A DNA stretch of 64,000 nucleotides. Origin: Microcebus murinus (Eukaryota; Chordata; Mammalia; Primates; Cheirogaleidae). The notes beneath the pieces are model-generated. The model was not told the DNA's origin. It searched no databases and saw only the letters and a list, made by a program, of their open reading frames with translations. Where the stretch lies: NCBI RefSeq assembly GCF_040939455.1, contig NC_134109.1:32443501-32507500 (forward strand), in the 5' to 3' direction. A program made the translations under genes and the position numbers. This document shows positions 43,651 to 53,369 of this stretch, in pieces. Position 1 is the first letter of the stretch, and the number at the start of each line of letters is the position of its first letter.

Positions 43651-44688
43651 AACTTGTTACCATCTAAGCCCATCTCCCTGGCTTCCCATTAGAGAAATAG
43701 TAATTCTTGAGAAGGCTCTTGGAAACTAAGGTGTTTCTATTAACAGTTAAGGACCTATGAAGGCAATCAGAAAACTGGTCAAATATAATTTTTCCTTTTC
43801 TCTAGACTCAAAGTGGATTTGGACAAGAAGACTCTGCTCAGCCCCCTGCCTCTCTCGCCTCTTGGCCTACTTCCCTAATCCCTCCCACCTCTCATAGCAA
43901 CGTGAGACAGAAAATCCTCGCTAAACTGGCAGGCTTTCACCCTCCTTTGAGGAGCTCTTGGAATTGACTAATGAGGCTACCACAGGTGTTGCCCTGCTGC
44001 CAGCCACGAAAAAACACAAATAAATATCCTCTGTTGGAAAAGGATGATGGGGGTATAAGCCAGAGTCTGCTACCGCAGGGATCTCAGGCTACAGGGCTGC
44101 CTCAGTGACACATTCCTGCTTCATGGGCCCAAGGTCCACTGAGCAGCCTCCCTGTCCCATGAGAGTGGGACCGATGGGCTCAGAGTGGACCCTGAGCGCG
44201 CTTGACATGCCAGGCAGCCTCTGGGTGCCCTCTGCACAGGCTGCTGACGTATTGGGTGGGTGGGAGGACAGAAGCTGTCTTTTGGGAGAGATCCACAAAG
44301 ACTTCTCAGTTTGATTATTTTAAATAATATCCAGTGGGCTGGACAGAGTTCTGAGGGTGGACAGCCAAGACCTGTGTGGTCAGTGGTGTTGTCAGTGAAG
44401 GAGTAGCTGTTTCCCACCCTCAGCTTGCTGGAGTTGGGGTGGGGGAAGGGGAGAGCATTGGAGTTCCTTCAACAGATGAGTTAGCACCCAAAAAACCCCC
44501 CAAAAAGGCAGCCAATGAGAACTGAAAATTGAGCTCAGCTCAATATGTATGTGCTGCATGTCCCTGTTTGTAGAGGGAACTGAATACTAAAGTGAAGCTA
44601 AAGGCTTAATCTGTGGCCTGAATGGAAAGTCTTCTGCCTTGGTGGCGCAGGGACAGACTTAGGTTGGAGGGTGGCCTGGAGCCTCCCT
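43651..44688. other. No gene seen
   Basis: Single-copy. A G-rich run 'ggggtgggggaaggggag' (about 44436-44453) could form a quadruplex. Two facing frames at 44.1-44.4 kb lack domains. Confidence 0.6.
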
Positions 44689-44704
44689 GGAAGTTCAGGT
44701 TTCT

Positions 44705-45036
44705 TTCTTTTTTTTTTTTTTTGAGACAGAGTCTCACTTTGTTGCCCAGGCTAGAGTGAGTACCGCAGCGTCAGCCTAGCTCACAGCAACCTCAATCTCC
44801 TGGGCTCAAGTGATCCTCCTGCCTCAGCCTCCCAAGTAGCTGGGACTACAGGCATGCGCCACCATGCCCGGCTAATTTTTTGTATATATATTTTTAGTTG
44901 GCCAATTAATTTCTTTCTATTTTTAGAAGAGACGGGGTCTCGCTTAGGGTGGTTTTGAACTCCTGACCTCGAGCAATTCGCCCGCCTTGGCCTCCCAGAG
45001 TGCTAGGATTACAGGCGTGAGCCACCACGCCCGGCC
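44705..45036 (-). mobile_element. Alu SINE, lemur-type, antisense
   Basis: This is a complete dimeric Alu on the minus strand, T-tail first and ending 'ccaccacgcccggcc'. The linker carries the same AT-rich insert as the copy at 3975 ('ttagttggccaattaatttc'). The duplication 'ggaagttcaggtttct' flanks it perfectly at 44689-44704 and 45037-45052. Low divergence and intact duplication suggest a lineage-specific, fairly young insertion. Box A/B remain recognisable. Confidence 0.97.
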
Positions 45037-45064
45037 GGAAGTTCAGGTTTCTGAGGGAAGTCCT

Positions 45065-45637
45065 GGGGCTTCACCCCTTCATTCAACAAGCACAGTGGCC
45101 CTGCCCTCCTGGGGCTTTATTCGCAGTGAGAGAGACAGGAAATAAACAACAAATACATGTCTCATGTGTTACTTGGTAACACATTTATGGAGAAAAAGAA
45201 GGCAGGTAAGGGGGACTGGGAGTCTTTTGGTAGGGATGTCAGTAAAGTTAGGGTTAGGTTTTATTAAATGGAGAATGTCAGCAAAGATCTCTCTAAGAAG
45301 GGACTTGGAGCCAAGCAAGCATGGAGGGAGATGGGGAGAAGGGGAGGAGCCCAGGCAGACATGCTTGTTTCCTTGAGGATCAGTGAGAGTCTAGCCTCTC
45401 TGAGAGGAGGAGAGAGTGAGGGGACACAGCAGTGGGCCTGTAGGCCACTGTGAGCCTCTGGCTTTCACGGAGTGAGGTGAGAGCACTGGTGGGGGGAGGT
45501 CCCCGAGCTCAGAGGAGACGTGATCCATTGTACGCAGATCACCCTGGCTGCTGGGGGTCGACTGCAAATAGGATAAAGTAGAAAGAGTGCAACTACAATA
45601 GTAATCCAGGTAAGAGATGATGGTGCCTGGGCCTGGG
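45065..45637 (-). mobile_element. L2 LINE, antisense, long
   Basis: The block begins 'ttcattcaacaagcacagtg' with 'tgccctcctggggctttatt' and continues through 'caccctggctgctgggggtc' and 'agtaatccaggtaagagatg'. This is the complement of the L2 3' region in proper order over ~570 bases. It breaks at a MIR insertion and probably resumes near 45855. Confidence 0.85.
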
Positions 45638-45852
45638 GTTGAATCCTGACTCTGTCACATACTACCTGCATCACCTTGGGTAAGCTACTTAATCTCTCTG
45701 TGCTTCTATGTCCTCACCTGCAAAATGTAGCAGTACCCATTCTTTGCAGGGGTGTCATGAGGATTAAATTTGCAAATATGTGCATGGTGCTGGGGCGTAG
45801 TAAGCCTTCAATATGCATTAGCCATTACGTTGCTACTGATGCTGTTGATGCA
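45638..45852 (+). mobile_element. MIR SINE, sense, inserted in L2
   Basis: 'gttgaatcctgactctgtca', 'accttgggtaagctacttaa', 'atgtcctcacctgcaaaatg' and 'gtagtaagccttcaatatgc' give a nearly full MIR. It lies within an antisense L2, so it inserted after that L2. Confidence 0.92.
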
Positions 45853-46811
45853 ACACAGGCGGTTTGGAGACAGGAAGTCAAGGTTGACAGGTGCAAAGGC
45901 TGTCAAGATTGAAGTCACCAACGGGAAGGTCAGTCCTAGAAGCTAGGACACAGGGGAGGCAGGATAAGCTGTGGACAGGGATGAGTGAGTCCAGGATCAG
46001 GTGGGAGCTGCCTTGGCAGCCCAGCTCCTGGGCAGACCCTACGGAGGCCAGGTGACAGTCTGCAGGGGAGCAGTGGGGCACCCCATGGTTTTGGAGTACC
46101 AAGGAAATACTCGGCTGCAGGGACAGCTCAGAGCAAGTGACCAATGCCCACATCATATTTCAAAAGCTTGGATGAGTTTCTTGAAGAGCAAGCTTCAGCT
46201 TCCACACTAGAAAGCTGGGCAGCTGCTGACACAGTCCAGCTCGCAAGATGTGAAGTCTGGGAGGCAGTTGGGCTGGGTGCGTGATGGGGGTTGCAGCTGA
46301 GGCGTGGGAGAGACTCAAACCCATTGTAGGTTTGAGCGGCTTCAGGGAACCAAAGACACTTAGCAAAACCCACTAGTATATTTGGATTAGAGATAACAAA
46401 ATCTCAAAAGTTGACCAGCCGTTTAAAAGTGGATTATAAACATCCCTGCTTCTAAGCCAGAGGACGTGAGACAGAAACCAAGGACTTGAGGATGAGTTTT
46501 TGTATGGAATATGAACTATCCTGGGGTCTGTAACAAATTTCCCCAGAATGACGCATATTCTGGTTCTTGGGAGTGTGCTGTATAGATTGATTCTGATAGA
46601 CAATGAGATCAAATTGACACCACTTTCGGTGAAGCTGTTAGCAGCTCTTCTTCCCCTTAGAGGCTGTTCACTCTTATTTTTCTCTTCTTTTAATGAACTT
46701 GATGATCTAGATATTGGGTGGGGACCTGAGGGAGGGAAACTCTGAAAAAACAGCCAACTAATAACCAAACAACCAATAACTGACCAGATAATAACTGACC
46801 AACTAACCAAA
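45853..46811. other. No gene seen; L2 continuation in part
   Basis: 45855-45905 ('gacaggaagtcaaggttgac') may be the continuation of the interrupted L2. The rest is single-copy. 46740-46810 has a run of related 'ccaactaataaccaa'/'aataactgacca' words, a small degenerate tandem repeat. Confidence 0.5.
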
Positions 46812-47170
46812 TATGACAGAGAGAATAATGCCCCCTCAAAGATGTCCATGTCCTAATTCCTAGAAGCTATGAATATGTTCCCTTACAAGGAGAGGGGAAT
46901 TAAGGTAGCTAATTAGCTAACCTTAAAACAGGCACGGTCTTCTGGGTTATCCAGGTTGGCACAGTGGAATCACAAGGGTCCTTAGAAGAAGAGGGTCAGA
47001 AGAGGAATCACAAGGGGAGATGTGACAATGGGAGAATGAATGGTCAGAGAGCTGCAGGTTGCTGGCTTTGAAGATGGAGGGAGGAGGCCAGGAGTCAGGG
47101 CATGTGGGCAGCCTGCAGAGGCTGGAAAGGCAAGAGAACAGATTCCCCCCTAAAGCCTCCAGAAGGGAAA
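46812..47170 (+). mobile_element. MLT1-type MaLR LTR, partial
   Basis: 'aataatgccccctcaaagat', 'gtccatgtcctaattcctag', 'ggcacagtggaatcacaagg' and 'gaatcacaaggggagatgtg' in order resemble the 5' two-thirds of an MLT1-like LTR. The polyadenylation end is missing. Same strand as the copies at 12695 and 59004. Confidence 0.7.
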
Positions 47171-47466
47171 ACCGCCCTTCAGTCCAGTACCCCAGCCCGT
47201 GCGGCCTTCAGCCTGGTGGTCTAGCCTTTGCTCACAAGGTGCCTGCCCTGTGCCCCAGACAATCAGGAATCGGGAAACTTGCCATTGCTTTGACAGTACC
47301 CACCCCTCACCTCTGCCAATGCTCAAGACTCTTCCTGGAATGGTCATTACATCTTACATTTCAGGCCCACAAGGCCCATCACTGACTGATGTGAAGTTTA
47401 AAGGAAATGCCATACATGTGAGTGATTTGCAAACTGGAAAGCTATTACAAAGTTGAACTTGATTAA

Positions 47467-47468
<2 letters not shown>
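47171..47468. other. No gene seen
   Basis: Single-copy spacer. Confidence 0.5.

Positions 47469-47512
<44 letters not shown>
47469..47512. repeat. (TG)n microsatellite
   Basis: 22 uninterrupted GT units, long enough to be length-variable in a population. Confidence 0.98.
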
Positions 47513-47515
<3 letters not shown>

Positions 47516-50034
47516 CTAGGCCTCTGAATGCCCTCAGGGCTTTTCCTTTTAGGTTGTTGATCATAGTGTCTTAAATTATAGCTTCCTATTTGCAGGCATT
47601 ATTCTTTTACTAGGTTTGAAGCTTCCTTGAAGGAAGGGTTCTGGCCTTAAGTATTTATCTTGGTAACCTCCACAGGGAGAAGTTTAGCTGGAGGTAAAAA
47701 TGGGGATGAGTGGCTGGAAACAAGACTATCAGAAGGTTACAAAGGTTGCCAAGGTCCCTGGCCCAACCCCCTGGCTTAGCCACAGCCCCCAGGCTTAGAC
47801 TCCCTTTGATAGAACCTGGTTGTGCTTTTGTCTCTTTAGTTAGAGTGTTCGTGAACAGTTGTTGCAAACATATTTCTCACAGTGCCCTCCCCTGGTACAT
47901 TGTCCCACCATGACTTTCTCCAGATACCTCCAGTCCTGGATCCCACTGGCCTGTCCTACACCAAGTGGCAAGACTAGTTTCCCATGGCCTTGTTTCATCC
48001 TAGACCTCCCTACCCTACAGTCAAAGGACCCCTTGTAGAGAGTTTTAGTTCTGGGCCCTCTTGTAATCTCAGGCTCCCCGCAGCTCCGGCCCATGCTCAG
48101 CTCTGTTCCCACAGGTGGGGTGAGTAGACGCAGGGCAGGGGGCTGCGGGGCAGAGGGACCTGGTACAGGCACCCAGCAGCCTCCAGGACAGGCTCACTCA
48201 CTCGTCCCTCCCATTGGCACAGCCTGTCCTGTTACTCTGGGCCACATTAGGTAAACAGGGGAAAGAAAACAATGTCTGTGGGCTACAAAATGAACCCGCC
48301 AGGAAAGGAATGTTATTGCCAAGTGTTCTCAGAGGGCAAGACAAACAAAGAGGCTGAAACCTGTCTTTAACATCAGGCCCCAGTTCCCAGCCATGGCTGT
48401 CCGCAGCCCTTCTGTGAGCAAACACCGGGTGCCCGTACAGAGGGACCTCTTCCTACCTGCCCCTCCTCACTTCTCCAGGATTAGGTTGGCCTGAGTCCCT
48501 CAGCCCCAGGTTAGGGGGCTCCCTACTGAACAGCCAGTGGGGGGCAGGCTGCTGGGATTCAGGCTGCTGTCAGGCCGGCTCCATGGCAAACCCAAGAGCC
48601 CATGGCAGCGTCGGCTGCTGGCCGAGTCCTTTCAGCGGTGGCATTCCCATCACCAAGGAGGCAGTCACGTCAATAAGGGACGTTCGGCATCTTGCCCTCT
48701 CTGCGGGCAGAGGTGTCCCATAGCAACTGGGGCTGTGATCTGCATATGACAGCACATTGTAGCTATTCAGGACTTTTCTTTCTCCTGCCTTCTTTGAAAC
48801 AAGCTTGCCCTATATCCAAGTTCCCTGTGAGCCTCATACAATGAAAACAGCAGTTGACAGGTTCCCTGTAACTTGTGAAATCCGAGTGCATCCAAGGGGA
48901 GAAAGAGCGCTCCCTCCTGAAACACAAAGCCAGCCTCTTTCAGGGCATGGCTGGTTGGCCCTTCAGTTTGCCGCTGACCCCGCTGCCCTTCCGAGCACAA
49001 TGAGCAGAGGAGGAGCGGCAGAGAGAGGTCTTTGCTTCTTACTTTGCCAATTGATCACCCTTCTAACCCCCAAGGGGGCTTCTCTGCCTAAACAATTCGG
49101 GTGACAGAGGTCAGGGCTCCAGCCCATTCCTCTGGGGGGATCTTAGCTCTCCTTGTGGGGACTTTCCCAGGTGAAACAAAGACAAGCTCTAGAAGCCTTA
49201 AACAAATTCCTGCTGATGACGCAGAGGGGAAACAGAGAAAGGGGAAATGAGAGGTGCCCAGAACCTTAACACTGGGCCCCAGCCCTTTTACCTAATCAGA
49301 CCCCAATACCCTTTACACACTCCGAGATGGGGCTACGCGTTGTGGAAGCCAAGCCACATCCAAGGTCCACCATGGCAGCCAACAACCACCTGGCAACCAG
49401 GCTGGGGAGAGGAATCCACATTAAGGGGCCTCTATTTTTGCCCACTCTGGGTTTGATCTAATTAACCAGACTTCCAATATTCAAAATACCAGCAGATGAG
49501 AAAGAGGAGGAAGAGGGCACAGAGGAAGAAGAAAAGGCAGAAGAGGAAGAATTTATGAGGTATGCCCCCAACAGTGCAAGCTTTGTAGGAAAAGCCTGTA
49601 GAGAATAACTGCCCGTTCCTGAGGCTGTCTAGTGAGGGTTCTAGAAGGATCCAACTCCACTGCTGGAGTGGTACGCCTTATTGTGCACAGAGCAACACAG
49701 GGTAGTATAAATGAGAAACACACACTAGGGTCTGTGGCTTATCTCCACCCAGCCCTGGGAAGAGCAAGGGTGGCCAAGCAGTATGGGGCTCTATTCCTTC
49801 CTTTCTGACTCCAGAAGCAGTAATTGAGGGTGAGCACACACACAATCCTGTTGTGCCAATAATCTGGTATAGGTTTCACTTAGGGACCACAGGCAAACAT
49901 TTAACCATTGGGCTCCCTGTTTTGTTTTTTTTTTTTTTTTAATGTTCCTATGGATTCTGAAAGGGCTCCCTGTTTTATCATCAAGAAATAAACTTTACCA
50001 CTTGCAACTCTATAAATATGCCATATACTTTCAT
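47513..50034. other. No gene seen; long single-copy stretch
   Basis: A GA-rich low-complexity tract lies at about 49495-49560. A poly(T) run lies at about 49924-49941. Elsewhere there is no coding signal, and small frames lack domains. Confidence 0.6.
49495..49560. repeat. GA-rich low-complexity tract
   Basis: 'gaaagaggaggaagagg' and 'gaagaagaaaaggcagaaga' style purine run. The plus strand would encode a Glu/Lys-rich string, as such tracts commonly do by chance. Confidence 0.85.
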
Positions 50035-50310
50035 TTTTTCCCTTCTTGCTGGAATGCCCGCCACCCACTCACCTATTTGGCAAATTCCTACTGATCCTCC
50101 AAGCTACATATCAAGTGCCATATCTTTAACATGTTCATATCTTAGGAGTTTTCACATTGTATTACAGTGATCTGTTTACTTACTTTCCCATGTCATAAGA
50201 TTAGTTTCTTGGTGGGGAGGATCAACCATTTTACTCATTTTGGTATCACTGGTGGTTAGCACATAGTAGCTGTTCAACAATCAATCACCTGAAGAATTGA
50301 ACTGAATCAT
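50035..50310 (+). mobile_element. L2 LINE 3' end, sense
   Basis: 'ttcttgctggaatgcccgcc', 'cctactgatcctccaagcta', 'ggtatcactggtggttagca' and 'catagtagctgttcaacaat' are in the order of a plus-strand L2 3' end. Confidence 0.8.
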
Positions 50311-50439
50311 GATTAGGGTAATCGTTTCTTTCTTGGTTCCTGGATTGGGTTTTATTGAATCACGAAGGACTTGTGGACAGGGCTATGGCATTACATGACC
50401 TGATGTGAATGGGACCCCTGAGCTGCATGCACGGTGTGG

Positions 50440-50694
50440 AAGCCTTGCTTAGGGAACGCCTACCATAGTGCAGGCACAATGGTGGACTCCAAGTACCAAG
50501 AGCTTACACTCTAGTTATAGAGACAGAGCTAATGTGGAGGGAGACAATAATGGCACAAGGGTGTCCTGCAGGAACCCTGGGAAGGGAGAGATCTGTGTGG
50601 ACCACAGCCACTGGGAGAGGCTTTGTGACGAAGGTAGAATTTGCACTATCTGTTGCAACTGGGCTAGAAAATAGAATGATAAAAAGAAGGTATG
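50440..50694 (-). mobile_element. L2 LINE, antisense, left piece
   Basis: 'gcctaccatagtgcaggcac' and 'agagcttacactctagttat' mark an antisense L2. It is split by an L1 3' UTR at 50695-51026 and continues on the other side. Confidence 0.8.
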
Positions 50695-51026
50695 TGCAGT
50701 GCACAGAGGATTTTTAGGGCAGTGAAACTACTCTGTATGGTACTATAATGGTGGATACATGTCATGATACATTTGTCCAAGCCCACAGAATACACACCAC
50801 CAAAAGTGAACCCTAGTGTAAACTATGGACTTGAGGTGATAATGATGTCTCAGTGTGGGTTCATTGATTGTAAGAAATGCACCACTGTGGTGTGGGCTGT
50901 TGATAGTGGGAGAAGCTGTGCATGTGCAGGGCAGAGGGTATATGGGAATGCTCTATAGTTTCTGCTCAATTCTTCTTTGAACCTGAAACTACTCTAAAAA
51001 GAGAGACTATCTTTAAAAAAAAAAAT
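50695..51026 (+). mobile_element. L1 3' UTR, 5'-truncated insertion with target duplication
   Basis: 'gaaactactctgtatggtac', 'ggtggatacatgtcatgata', 'ggtgataatgatgtctcagt' and 'tgaacctgaaactactctaa' identify an L1 MA/MD-type 3' UTR, ending in an A-rich tail. The 12-bp duplication 'aaagaaggtatg' flanks it at 50683-50694 and 51027-51038. It is 332 bp, a heavily 5'-truncated insertion, as is common for L1. Confidence 0.9.
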
Positions 51027-51425
51027 AAAGAAGGTATGAGCCTATGGGGGACATTAACAAAATCATATTGAAAAAGAAGCAAGCAAAATGCATGGGAAAG
51101 CAATAAACAACATGGCTTGACCACAGACAGTAGAAGGGAGTATGCATTGAAGAACAATGACAAATCAGGTTGGACAGGCGAGGCGGGGCTAGAGAAAAAG
51201 AACCTTAGAAGCCAAGCAGAGAAGTTGAGACTTGATGTTGGAGAACACAAGGAAGTCTTGTAGGTTCTAGAGCTGAGAAGTGATATGATGAAAGCAGTAG
51301 CTTTCGAGGTGGGATTTGATGAGACTTCAGAGTCAAGAGAGACCAGAACGTGTCCCTGGTCACTGAGGCACTGGGGAGTTTCTCCCAGCTCTGTAGTTTA
51401 TGCTGTGATCCCAAAGCTATGAACA
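51027..51425 (-). mobile_element. L2 LINE, antisense, right piece
   Basis: 'tagaaaaagaaccttagaag', 'ggttctagagctgagaagtg' and neighbouring words continue the antisense L2 interrupted by the L1. Diverged. Confidence 0.6.
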
Positions 51426-51784
51426 GAGCTGTGGAAGAGGACGTGGCAGGAGGTTTATCTGGCAGTGGGGGTAAGATCCTACAATTCTCAGTGAGTATGA
51501 GCTTCCTGCAATTGGATTAAGATCACAGCATGAGTGAAGCTGTTGTAACAGGGCGTATGAGACAAGGAGTGCTCAAGCTTGAGCGGTTGGTCTGGCCTTG
51601 CTACTTACTTGCTGTTTGAAATTTGACCTTGATGTTGTTTTCCTAATATCTAACAAGGATGATAGATAAGACTGTTCTATGCGGGAAAAGCCAGATTCAC
51701 CTTCTTGTTTATTCTCTGGATTTTTAGCACAAAGTGTAAGAGTTAAACATAGGATTTGCCTTATCAGCTACATCTGAGAAACCA
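51426..51784. other. No gene seen
   Basis: Single-copy spacer without recognisable content. Confidence 0.55.
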
Positions 51785-51905
51785 GGTCAGCCATTCAACA
51801 CATAGTTATAGACTCTGAGGACAGAGCAGCAAAGAACACAAACTATCTGTCCCCAACAGAGCTAACATTCTAGTAAATAGCTATGTAAAGTTAGTTTCTC
51901 ATCGG
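51785..51905 (-). mobile_element. L2 LINE fragment, antisense
   Basis: 'gccattcaacacatagttat', 'gaggacagagcagcaaagaa' and 'cagagctaacattctagtaa' are the complement of the L2 3' end. Confidence 0.85.
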
Positions 51906-53330
51906 GTATCAAGAAGGAAGAGTCCTGGGAGGGTGGCAAAATCCAGCAAAGTGGGAGGGCTTGGCACCAATAAGAGGGAGCTTACCTTATTCTAGAAGAG
52001 TACTTCCCAAATTTTCTACCCCAACATACCCAAGGGATACAAACAGTCCCATTTCCCTCAGCAAGAGTGGTGTGTGGCCACAGTGGTGCTAAGGAAGGAT
52101 GAGAGTGGCCAAACACTCCTAGGGACAAGAGCTCCAGATACCCTCCCCAGCTGCACCGGGAGAACCCAATGGAGTGAGACACCATTCTCCAAAAATAGCA
52201 TCTTTTCAGCAGTATTTTAAAAGATAATACCAACATGAAGGCGTTAAGCCAATCATGAAAATATATTAGGGTGAAAGCAAGAATCAGTCTGTCCAAAATG
52301 TAATCAAAGTATTAATGGACAGGCAGGGGACGTAGACAGCAGAGAGGATGGGGGAAGGGGAAGCATCTTTCTGTGCCTGCTCCCCCTGGTGTTTGAACCT
52401 GGCTACACTTCTGCCCAGCTCTTGAGAATTACTGCAAAACGGGGTCAATGGAACAAAGTCACAGTGTGGCAGATTCCACCTCCATATAAGAAAGAACTTC
52501 CCGTGGGCGAAAACTTTTAAATGATGGCTCGGACAGCTTTATGAGAGACATAATGAGCACCCCATCCTGGAAGAATTCAAGCCTCAGGACAGTCATCTGC
52601 AGGGATGTTGGACCCCATGCTAATCAAAGCCCTCCAACGCTCTGAACCTTGGATTCTGGTAATAGAAGGCAGAGGTCTGCAGGTAGGAGGAGGAATCTGA
52701 GGACCACTCTTACCCAGAACCCACAGAAAAATCTTTGCAGCAACAATCAGAGGAGCCCAATATCTGATTCTTGTAACTGAATGTCAACAGATTTAATTCC
52801 CTGGTGGATTTTCATTACCAAGGTTTAATTCCCTGGTGGATTTTCATCACCAAGGACTGTTCCCCTGCACCACTATTTGCTGCCTGGAGGCATTTTAAAT
52901 ATAGCGGAAATTAAGATGTGAGAAATTGAAGACCTGGTCCAAGGGACGGGCTTGCCTGGAATTAGAATACATTGAGCTCTGCTCCCGGGGGCTGCGCAGA
53001 CATTCCAAACAGATGCTCCAAACAGATACTCCAAACTTAGAGCTGATCCCAACTGCCCCTGGGTTACAATGAGTCTCCTCAGATTATTGAACAAATGGCT
53101 CTAAGTCACCTTTGGCCGGAGGAAACCTGGTCTTTACAGGAGGGCCTTAGATCGGCCGCTGATAAGGCAAGGCATCCTGTCGGCCTCCCGTCCACACCCT
53201 TGCAGCTGGCCCTGCTGTGGTTGTGGCTGACTTCAAAGGCTCTACTTCCCTTGGACCCACATCAAGGACTGGAATGAGAAAAGGGCCCTCTGACCTTCTT
53301 AGAGTGAGGGATGGGAACACCTTTGTATTG
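51906..53330. other. No gene seen
   Basis: Single-copy except for a 32-bp tandem duplication (52792-52855) and a 13-bp tandem near 53002-53037. A CTCF-like core 'tccccctggtgtttg' lies at 52381-52395. No coding evidence. Confidence 0.55.
52792..52855. repeat. Tandem duplication, 2 x 32 bp
   Basis: Two head-to-tail copies of a unit beginning 'tttaattccctggtggattt' lie at 52792-52823 and 52824-52855, with a single base difference. The near-identity points to a recent local duplication. Confidence 0.95.
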
Positions 53331-53369
53331 TGTGCATGTGGCATGTGTGTGTGTGTGCGTGCGTGTGTA
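53331..53369. repeat. TG-rich microsatellite
   Basis: 'tgtgtgtgtgtgcgtgcgtg' with flanking 'gcatgtggcatg'. Confidence 0.9.

Noticed and set aside
45245..45262. Telomere-like 'gttagggttagg'
   Set aside because: Only two units, inside an antisense L2. Not an interstitial telomere array.
49495..49560. Glu-rich coding exon
   Set aside because: It is a GA-rich low-complexity tract with no flanking splice sites of note.
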